A DNA stretch of 5,037 nt from Elusimicrobia bacterium RIFCSPLOWO2_01_FULL_64_13 (GTDB lineage: Bacteria > Elusimicrobiota > Elusimicrobia > 2-02-FULL-39-32), in NCBI GenBank assembly GCA_001800095.1, contig MGUT01000065.1, forward strand, positions 1-5,037, written 5' to 3'. Position numbers and translations under genes: made by a program. Below, in pieces: positions 1 through 4,529 of the stretch. Below the pieces are notes generated by a model, which saw only the letters and a list, made by a program, of their open reading frames with translations, was not told the origin of the DNA and searched no databases. The stretch's first letter is position 1; each line of letters begins with the position of its first letter.

Positions 1-2
1 AA

Positions 3-68
3 GCTCGCTGGCGCGCCGGCTGGCGCAGCGGCGGCCGTCTCGACTTCCGGCTGGACCTGCCGTGGTAG
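3..68 (+). CDS. 3' end of an unidentified upstream gene (possible outer-membrane beta-barrel C-terminus)
   Basis: One frame runs from the window edge to a TAG at 66-68 and encodes about 21 residues ending RLDFRLDLPW. Hydrophobic residues alternate at positions -1 (W), -3, -5, -7 and -9 from the end. This is the pattern of the C-terminal beta-signal recognised by the BAM machinery in outer-membrane beta-barrels. The proline at -2 is unusual for such a signal. A histidine-kinase C-terminus (G-x-F-x-L-x-LP) would look similar, so the identity stays open. Just before this tail, two 4-residue units (WRAG, WRSG) repeat in tandem. Another frame is also open from the window start, so that this is a real coding end is likely but not certain. 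Confidence 0.4.
   Translation, partial: ARWRAGWRSGGRLDFRLDLPW
9..32 (+). repeat. Two-copy imperfect 12-bp tandem repeat in the upstream gene tail
   Basis: TGGCGCGCCGGC (9-20) is followed directly by TGGCGCAGCGGC (21-32), 10 of 12 bases identical. Read in the frame ending at 68 they encode WRAG and WRSG. It is probably a small in-frame duplication inside the coding sequence and has no evident separate function. Confidence 0.45.
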
Positions 69-91
69 GAGCGGGCGCGTCGCGAATTTTG

Positions 92-97
92 TACAAT
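92..97 (+). promoter_or_regulatory. Candidate -10 box for the cupin lipoprotein gene
   Basis: TACAAT matches the sigma70 -10 consensus at 5 of 6 positions and sits in the only AT-rich patch between the upstream stop (68) and the lipoprotein ATG (107). It overlaps the 8-bp palindrome TTGTACAA (89-96). No recognisable -35 lies 16-18 bases upstream (about GAGCGG). A start of transcription about 7 bases downstream would fall near 104-105, leaving almost no 5' leader. No Shine-Dalgarno lies within 15 bases of the ATG, which agrees with that reading. Confidence 0.35.
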
Positions 98-106
98 TTG
101 CTTGCC

Positions 107-559
107 ATGAAGACCCTTATTTTCGGGACGCTCTGCCTGGCCCTGACCGGTTGCGTGACCGTGACGCGGACCGTGTTCTATCAGATGAACGAGGTGGACC
201 GGGTCTCGTCCAAGTCCCTCAAGCGGATGCTTTGGGAGAACGAGATCAGCCGGGAGGAAAGCATCCTCACGTCCCAGATCCTCCGGGGAGACCTGGCCAG
301 TTATCACCTGATCCAGCTCCGGGGGGCTGAAAAAAATCACATGCACGAATTCCACGACCTGGCGGTCTTCGTGCAGTCCGGTTCCGGCACCATGTTCCTG
401 GGGAACGAGTCATTCAAGGCGGGGTCCGGGTCGGTCATCTTCATCCCTCACGGGACCTGGCATGCCTTCGTGAACTCCGGGCCCGAGCCCGCCGTGGCCA
501 TAGCGGTCTACTCCCCGGGTTTCGACGGCAAGGATATCCGCTACGAGGAAGAAAGGTAG
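107..559 (+). CDS. Small secreted cupin-fold lipoprotein
   Basis: The product is 150 aa. Residues 1-16 form a lipoprotein signal: basic start (MK), hydrophobic core, then lipobox LTGC with the lipidated Cys at 16. This decides the ATG at 107 over an in-frame GTG at 62, which would bury the signal behind 15 extra residues. Residues about 60-140 are a single cupin barrel. Motif 2 is textbook, G-x5-P-x-G-x2-H-x3-N (G108, P114, G116, H119, N123). Motif 1 has H78-x-H80 and then Asp84 where the usual ligand is Glu. The three histidines predict a bound metal; substrate and reaction cannot be read from sequence. Residues 17-60 are a polar linker with no recognised domain. A cupin anchored in the envelope is less common than a cytoplasmic one. 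It could be an enzyme, a sugar or small-molecule binder, or a sensor. Its stop lies 6 bases from the stop of the convergent BFN gene. Confidence 0.85.
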   Translation: MKTLIFGTLCLALTGCVTVTRTVFYQMNEVDRVSSKSLKRMLWENEISREESILTSQILRGDLASYHLIQLRGAEKNHMHEFHDLAVFVQSGSGTMFLGNESFKAGSGSVIFIPHGTWHAFVNSGPEPAVAIAVYSPGFDGKDIRYEEER

Positions 560-565
560 GAGGGG

Positions 566-1090
566 TTAGAGGCCGCCCTCGGGCGGCTTTCTGATGTCCT
601 TGTAGATGTCTTCGGGCTTGAGGTCCACCAGTTTCTTCCGGAAATCGTCGACTTCGTCCTTGGAAATGGGTTTGAGGAGCGGCTCGCATTGCTCGAAGAC
701 CGACTCGTCCACGAAAAGCGGGGAGGAACAGCGCAGGGCGATGGCGATCGAGTCCGAGGGCCTGGCGTCGATCTCCTGGACGTCCCCGTTCATCTGCAGG
801 AAGATGGAGGCGTAGAACGTGCTTTCCCGCAGCTCCGTGATCACGATCTTGGAGATCTGGACGTTCAGGGTCTCCAGCACGTTGACGAAGAGGTCATGGG
901 TCATGGGGCGGGGCAGCTGGATGTGGTTCAAGTGCATGGCGATGGCGTTGCCCTCCGCGGGACCGATCCAGATGGGTATCAGCCGGGGCCCTTCGATCTC
1001 TTCGAGGACGATGACGTACTGGGAACCGAGCGCCACGAGAGAATAAAGATTTACGGCCTTCAACATATTTTCAAGGGTAACAGTTTTCAT
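566..1090 (-). CDS. Bifunctional nuclease (BFN / DUF151) family protein
   Basis: The product is 174 aa from the ATG at 1090. The DUF151 fold covers residues about 12-130. Family landmarks are a buried strand ending LIPIWIGPAEGNAIAMHL (37-54), RPMTHDL (61-67), TFYAS (91-95) and DARPSDSIAIALR (108-120). The charged C-terminal helix (about 143-162) is also typical. From memory the architecture closely follows Thermotoga maritima TM0160. Plant relatives have been reported with DNase and RNase activity; the bacterial role is not settled, so nuclease activity is a family-based guess. It is presumably cytoplasmic, as no signal peptide is seen. The start is uncertain. An internal ATG at 1066 (residue 9, reading MLKAVNLYSL) fits the usual family N-terminus better and has a promoter-like element placed for it. 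Neither start has a Shine-Dalgarno. An upstream TTG at 1189 would overlap mltA by 101 bases and is not credible. Confidence 0.88.
   Translation of the reverse strand: MKTVTLENMLKAVNLYSLVALGSQYVIVLEEIEGPRLIPIWIGPAEGNAIAMHLNHIQLPRPMTHDLFVNVLETLNVQISKIVITELRESTFYASIFLQMNGDVQEIDARPSDSIAIALRCSSPLFVDESVFEQCEPLLKPISKDEVDDFRKKLVDLKPEDIYKDIRKPPEGGL
569..590 (+). terminator. Candidate intrinsic terminator for the cupin gene, inside the convergent gene's tail
   Basis: GCCGCCC (572-578) pairs perfectly with GGGCGGC (581-587). The two innermost bases probably stay open as a CTCG loop. G571-T588 and A570-T589 can extend the stem, and TTTCT follows. The T-tract is short, so termination may be partial. It starts 10 bases after the cupin stop and lies within the last codons of the minus-strand BFN gene (encoding PPEGG). 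No T-run follows the stem on the minus strand, so it should not act for BFN. Confidence 0.5.
1073..1077 (+). promoter_or_regulatory. Weak, distant ribosome binding site of mltA
   Basis: AAGGG is the only Shine-Dalgarno-like run before the mltA ATG (1089). It is 11 bases away, longer than the usual 5-9. An in-frame stop at 1044-1046 and the lack of any start codon between it and 1089 leave 1089 as the furthest possible start. The signal peptide begins exactly there. Confidence 0.45.
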
Positions 1091-1102
1091 GAAATTATTC
1101 AA
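1074..1102 (-). promoter_or_regulatory. Candidate promoter for the BFN gene, overlapping the mltA start
   Basis: On the minus strand, TTGAAT (1102-1097, 4 of 6 matches to TTGACA) is separated by exactly 17 bases from TACCCT (1079-1074, 3 of 6, keeping the conserved TA...T). Seven bases later comes ATG at 1066. Transcription would begin at or next to that ATG, giving a leaderless or near-leaderless message for the shorter BFN form. The spacing is ideal but the hexamers are weak. The element spans the mltA start codon, and its -10 lies opposite mltA's ribosome site. Confidence 0.35.
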
Positions 1103-2300
1103 GATTGTCCTGGCCTGGATTCTTTTCTGCGGGCTCTTTCCATGGGGACTCGGCGCGGCGGAAAGGGGGCCCGGGGAAATCCTGGTCAAGGTCCGTCCGG
1201 AAAAATGTCCCGATTTCCGCGATGACGGCGATCCCGCCGGCTTGGGCCTTGCCGTGGCCCGGAGCCTCCTCTACTACTCGCAGATCCCCTCCGGGACGGT
1301 TTTCCGGTTCGGGAAGGAGACCGTTTCCCTTGAAGACATGGTCCGGTCCCTGGAAGGCCTGGAATCGTTTCTGGAAAGCGGACCGGACCGAGAGTCCGTG
1401 GCGGATCATGTCAGGAAACATTTTCAAGCCTATTCCTCGCCGGGAAGCGACGGCAAGGGGAGAGTCTCCTACTCCGCCTATCACGAATATTCCCTCACGG
1501 CCAGCCTCAAGAAGACCGCCGAATACCGTTACCCTGTTTACGGAAGGCCGCGGGACCTGGTGGACGTCAACTCGGAAAAGTTCGATCCCCGGAAAAAGGG
1601 GGAGAGGATCGTGGGAAGGGTCTCTGGGACGGAGCTGGCGCCTTACTATAGCCGGGAAGAGATCGATTCAGGCCTGGTCCTCAAAGGGCGGGAACTTGAG
1701 ATCGCCTGGGCCAGGGACCCGATGGACGTCCTCTTCCTCCAGATCCAGGGTTCCGGGTGGGTGAACCTGCCGGATTCCACGGAGACTTACCATATCCGCT
1801 ACGCGGGCGACAACGGCCTGCCTTTCCGGTCCGTCGGCACGGTCCTGATCGAGCGGGGCGCCATTCCCAGGGGGCAATTCAACCGCCGAAGGTTCGCGGA
1901 GTACATGAACGGCCTGCCGGGAACGGAGCGCCAGGCCATCCTCAACCTGAATCCCCGCTATGTTTTTTTCGAGATCGTGTCCGCGACGAACTCCACCCGC
2001 GGAGCCCTGCTCGTTCCCCTCACGTCCGGCCGTTCCGTGGCCGCCGACCCGAAAGTCTATCCCCAGGGGGCCCTGGCCTGGATCTCCACCCGGAGGCCGG
2101 ACGCCGGGCCGGACGGGACGCCCGGCCCAAGACCTCTGCGGAGGTTCGTTCTGAACCAGGATGAGGGCGGGGCCATCCAGGGCCCCGGCCGGATCGATTT
2201 CTTCGCGGGCGGCGGGACCGAGGCGGAACGCATGGCCCAGAAACTCTGGTATCCCGGAGAGCTGTACTTTTTCGCCCCGATAACGCGAACTCCCAGGTGA
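1089..2300 (+). CDS. mltA: MltA-type membrane-bound/periplasmic lytic murein transglycosylase
   Basis: This 403-aa enzyme cleaves the MurNAc-GlcNAc bond of peptidoglycan to form 1,6-anhydro-muropeptides. Residues 1 to about 24 are a signal peptide (MKLFK, hydrophobic core, small residues at GLGAA). Cys14 has Phe at -1, so unlike E. coli MltA this copy is probably not a lipoprotein. MltA-domain landmarks are YPVYGRPRDLV (148-158), PYYSREEID (185-193), LFLQIQGSG (215-223), YAGDNGLPF (238-246) and NPRYVFF (288-294). The 3D-type barrel part has VPLTSGRSVAADP (309-321). Two aspartates sit where the E. coli active site is: Asp358 (QDEGGAI) and Asp370 (GRIDFF), the latter matching the catalytic Asp (308 in mature E. 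coli numbering). A Pro/Gly-rich loop at 333-352 is looser than usual. The kinase follows after 45 bases on the same strand. Confidence 0.95.
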   Translation: MKLFKIVLAWILFCGLFPWGLGAAERGPGEILVKVRPEKCPDFRDDGDPAGLGLAVARSLLYYSQIPSGTVFRFGKETVSLEDMVRSLEGLESFLESGPDRESVADHVRKHFQAYSSPGSDGKGRVSYSAYHEYSLTASLKKTAEYRYPVYGRPRDLVDVNSEKFDPRKKGERIVGRVSGTELAPYYSREEIDSGLVLKGRELEIAWARDPMDVLFLQIQGSGWVNLPDSTETYHIRYAGDNGLPFRSVGTVLIERGAIPRGQFNRRRFAEYMNGLPGTERQAILNLNPRYVFFEIVSATNSTRGALLVPLTSGRSVAADPKVYPQGALAWISTRRPDAGPDGTPGPRPLRRFVLNQDEGGAIQGPGRIDFFAGGGTEAERMAQKLWYPGELYFFAPITRTPR

Positions 2301-2304
2301 GCGG

Positions 2305-2310
2305 GGAGGT
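2305..2310 (+). promoter_or_regulatory. Strong Shine-Dalgarno that does not fit the kinase start
   Basis: GGAGGT lies within GGGGAGGT (2303-2310), 6 bases before an ATG at 2317. That ATG opens a 7-codon ORF, not the kinase. The site abuts or overlaps a TTG at 2310 that is in the kinase frame, leaving no room to initiate there. It is 35 bases from the kinase ATG at 2346. It is the best ribosome site in the window. Confidence 0.6.
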
Positions 2311-2338
2311 TGAAATATGCCTTATTTTCCCTTAAGAT
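2310..2338 (+). promoter_or_regulatory. Candidate sigma70-type promoter for the histidine kinase
   Basis: TTGAAA (2310-2315, 5 of 6 matches) is followed after exactly 17 bases by TAAGAT (2333-2338, 4 of 6). Seven further bases lead to ATG at 2346. Transcription would start about at the kinase ATG, so the message would be leaderless or nearly so. The kinase-LysM pair could then be expressed separately from mltA. It overlaps the leader ORF and hairpin, which would matter only for transcripts reading through from mltA. Confidence 0.45.
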
Positions 2339-2340
2339 AA
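2317..2340 (+). CDS. Possible 7-codon leader peptide (MPYFPLR) upstream of the histidine kinase
   Basis: ATG at 2317 follows GGAGGT with 6-base spacing and reads M-P-Y-F-P-L-R, then TAA at 2338-2340. The last two sense codons, TTA and AGA, are uncommon among the GC-rich codons of the neighbouring genes. The stop lies 5 bases before the kinase ATG (2346) and forms part of TAAGG, the only ribosome-site-like sequence near that ATG. Codons 2-7 and the stop form one hairpin (2320-2342). This layout would suit termination-reinitiation or translational attenuation of the kinase. It may instead be a chance ORF; nothing in sequence alone proves it is translated. Confidence 0.35.
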   Translation: MPYFPLR

Positions 2341-2342
2341 GG
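2320..2342 (+). other. RNA hairpin masking the kinase ribosome site
   Basis: CCTTATTTT (2320-2328) pairs with AAGATAAGG (2334-2342) over 9 positions, one of them a G-U pair, around a 5-base loop CCCTT. The 3' arm contains the AAGG (2339-2342) that is the only Shine-Dalgarno-like element before the kinase ATG. No T-run follows, so it is not an intrinsic terminator. A ribosome on the MPYFPLR ORF would have to open this stem. Confidence 0.45.
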
Positions 2343-2357
2343 TCCATGCGCCTTAAG
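2330..2357 (+). repeat. CCTTAAG direct repeat flanking the kinase start
   Basis: CCTTAAG occurs at 2330-2336 and 2351-2357, 21 bases apart start to start, or two helical turns. Because CTTAAG is palindromic, the copies could also pair with each other in RNA. That alternative stem would break the 2320-2342 hairpin and leave AAGG and the ATG in the loop. This could be an operator-like site, an alternative RNA fold, or chance. Confidence 0.3.
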
Positions 2358-4529
2358 CTCTTTCCGAAAATAGCCCTGATCCTGGTCTTTTTGGCCACCC
2401 TGCCCGTCATCATCGTCGGGTGGCAGACCTCATCGCTCAACCAGGAACACCTCGAAAGCAACATCCTCGAGCTCCACACCAACCTGGCCAATTCCCTCGC
2501 CAAGAGGATAGGCATCTACCTCTCGAGCGTCGCATCCAAGCTGCGCGCTTTCGTGGATTCCTTGAGGATGCAGGGGATCATCTCCGCCGTCCCTTTCCAG
2601 ACATTCCTCAACGCGAACGGGGAATTCAAGGTCGTCTCTTTCCTCAACTCCGGCGGGGTCGAGCTCCTGAAAGCCATCTCCGACGGGGCCGGCCCGGAGG
2701 AAGAGAAGCTCCTGGACCGGTCCGGGGATCCCGTCTACCTGTCCTACCGCGGCCAGGACCAGAAGGTCGGCGCCTTCGAGCCCAAGTTCGACTTTTCGTT
2801 CAAGAACAGGCGGCCGTCCTTCACGATCGTGTTCCCCTATCATCCCCGGGACCCGAAACAAGGGGCCCTCTATGTCGAGATATCCCTGGAGGACCTGTGG
2901 AAGGACATCATCACCCAGGGCGCGGGGGTCGGAGGAGGCGGGAGGGAAGCGTTCGTGGCGGACGAAAAGGGCCGGGTGATCGCGCATTCCGACGGGAGGA
3001 TCGGGGCGGAAACGGATTTTTCTGCGAACCCGATCGTCCGCGAAGCCCTCCAAAAAAAGACCATCGGTTCCAAGGAATACGCCGATGCCGGAGGCAGGCC
3101 GATCGTGGGCGCCTACGCCGCGGTGGACTGGGCGGGCTGGGTGGCGGTCATCCAGCAGCCGAAGGACGCGGCCTATTTCGCCGTCAGGGAGACCCGCCGG
3201 AGAGCGCTGCAGATCGTCCTCATCTCCCTCGGGGCGGCGGCGCTGGCGGCGTTCGTCCTGGCCAAGAACCTCTCCAGGCCCATCTTCAACCTGATCGAGG
3301 GAGCCCGCGCCATCGCGCGGGGGGATTTCGACGCGGCCGTGGACATCCATTCCAACGACGAGATGGGGGACCTGGCGCGCACGTTCAACGAGATGTCCCG
3401 GGAAATCAAGCGCTACAACGAGCTCCAGGTGGACCTCATCATAGAGGAAAAAACGAAGACCGAATCCGTCATTTTTTCCATCGCCGACGGCATCCTCCTG
3501 ACCGACCGCTCCGGCTCCATCCAGCTCCTGAACGACCAGGCGGCCGACATTTTTTCCCTCAAGCGTCCGGCGCAGGAGAACCTGATCGGCAGGAACCTGC
3601 TCGAACTGGTCCCCGACGCGAAGGCGAAGAAGACCCTCGGCGAATTCTTGTCCGACCCCGAGGCCCACCAGAAAAAAGAGATCGTCCTTCCGAGCGGGGG
3701 CCGGGAGAGGCACTTCCAGCTGTCCTCCGAGCCGGTCTACGCTCCCCGGACGAAAAAGAACATCGGGGTCGTGACCGTGGTCCATGACGTGACTTTGGAG
3801 AGGGAGATGGACCGGCTCAAGGAGAATTTCCTCCATTCCATCACGCACGACCTGCGCAATCCCATGACCTCCATTCAGGGTTTCGTCCGGTTCCTCAAGG
3901 AAGAGGTGGCCGGACCCGTGAACGACAAGCAGTTGAAGATGCTCGAGACCATGGACCGGGCGGGCATGAGGCTGATCGGCATGATCAACGACATCCTGGA
4001 TTCGGCCAAGATCGAGGCCGGCAAGATGGAGCTCGAGATCGGCGCCGTGCCCATGCGCCGGGTCCTGGAGGACGTGCGCGATCTCTACGCCCCCTTCGCG
4101 GAGAGGAAATCCATCCATCTCATCCTGGACCTGCCGGCGGGAGACGGCGAGTTCGCCATCCAGGGCGACCGCAGCCTCATCGAGCGCGTAGCGGGGAACC
4201 TGGCCGCGAACGCCATCAAGTACACCCCTTACGACGGGAACGTTCACATCTCCCTCGAGGACTTTCCCGACAAGGTCCAGGTGGCCGTCTCGGACGACGG
4301 GCCGGGGATTCCCGAGGAATACCGGGAGAGCGTTTTCGAGAAGTTCAAGCAGGTGCAGGGCGAGAAGCACGGCGGGACGGGGCTGGGCCTGACCATCTGC
4401 AGGTACTTCGTCGAGCTTCACGGGGGGAAGATCTGGCTGGAGTCCGAGGTGGGCAAGGGTTCCAGGTTCATATTCTGGATCCCGAAAGGGTTGAAGCGCG
4501 GGAAAGCTTCCGGCGCGGCCGCCTCATGA
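2346..4529 (+). CDS. Membrane sensor histidine kinase (Cache-HAMP-PAS-HisKA-HATPase)
   Basis: The 727-aa product has these parts in order. TM1 is at about 9-26. A large extracytoplasmic dCache-type sensor spans about 28-283, with FVADEKGRVIAHSD at 203-216 and GWVAVIQQP at 264-272. TM2 is at about 288-306. HAMP is at about 307-361. A PAS domain covers about 371-483. HisKA carries the phospho-acceptor His501 in SITHDLRNP. The ATP-binding domain has N-box Asn622, G1 Asp650-x-Gly-x-Gly, an F-box at 664-667 and G2 GGTGLGL from 677. All catalytic motifs are intact. There is no receiver domain, and no response regulator lies in the window. A glycine-rich run (about 192-199) interrupts the sensor. 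The ATG at 2346 starts a normal basic-then-hydrophobic N-terminus. An in-frame TTG at 2310 would add 12 AT-rich codons and has its Shine-Dalgarno touching it, so I reject it. Ligand unknown; Cache domains typically bind small metabolites. The position after mltA suggests, but does not show, envelope sensing. Confidence 0.95.
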   Translation: MRLKLFPKIALILVFLATLPVIIVGWQTSSLNQEHLESNILELHTNLANSLAKRIGIYLSSVASKLRAFVDSLRMQGIISAVPFQTFLNANGEFKVVSFLNSGGVELLKAISDGAGPEEEKLLDRSGDPVYLSYRGQDQKVGAFEPKFDFSFKNRRPSFTIVFPYHPRDPKQGALYVEISLEDLWKDIITQGAGVGGGGREAFVADEKGRVIAHSDGRIGAETDFSANPIVREALQKKTIGSKEYADAGGRPIVGAYAAVDWAGWVAVIQQPKDAAYFAVRETRRRALQIVLISLGAAALAAFVLAKNLSRPIFNLIEGARAIARGDFDAAVDIHSNDEMGDLARTFNEMSREIKRYNELQVDLIIEEKTKTESVIFSIADGILLTDRSGSIQLLNDQAADIFSLKRPAQENLIGRNLLELVPDAKAKKTLGEFLSDPEAHQKKEIVLPSGGRERHFQLSSEPVYAPRTKKNIGVVTVVHDVTLEREMDRLKENFLHSITHDLRNPMTSIQGFVRFLKEEVAGPVNDKQLKMLETMDRAGMRLIGMINDILDSAKIEAGKMELEIGAVPMRRVLEDVRDLYAPFAERKSIHLILDLPAGDGEFAIQGDRSLIERVAGNLAANAIKYTPYDGNVHISLEDFPDKVQVAVSDDGPGIPEEYRESVFEKFKQVQGEKHGGTGLGLTICRYFVELHGGKIWLESEVGKGSRFIFWIPKGLKRGKASGAAAS

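Noticed and set aside
62..106. Upstream GTG start for the cupin gene
   Set aside because: It would put 15 residues before a normal lipoprotein signal peptide and place the lipobox too far from the N-terminus.
1091..1189. TTG start at 1189 extending the BFN protein by 33 residues
   Set aside because: The extension lies wholly antisense to the mltA signal-peptide region and has no counterpart in the DUF151 family.
689..1225. 178-codon plus-strand frame opposite the BFN gene
   Set aside because: It is the complement of conserved DUF151 coding sequence, and the product has no recognisable features.
2320..2342. Reading the AT-rich hairpin as the mltA terminator
   Set aside because: No T-run follows the stem (TCCATGCG comes next) and the stem is AT-rich, so intrinsic termination is unlikely.
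2310..2345. TTG start adding 12 residues to the histidine kinase
   Set aside because: The GGAGGT site touches or overlaps the TTG, leaving no spacing. The added codons are AT-rich unlike the rest, and the ATG at 2346 starts a normal membrane-anchor N-terminus.
2420..3787. 455-codon plus-strand open frame inside the kinase
   Set aside because: It is an off-frame reading of the kinase: very rich in Arg, Gly and Pro, no domain, no credible start.
2430..4421. Long minus-strand open frame (663 codons) opposite the histidine kinase
   Set aside because: It mirrors the kinase codons on the opposite strand of GC-rich DNA, has no recognisable domain, and the kinase on the plus strand has every family motif intact.
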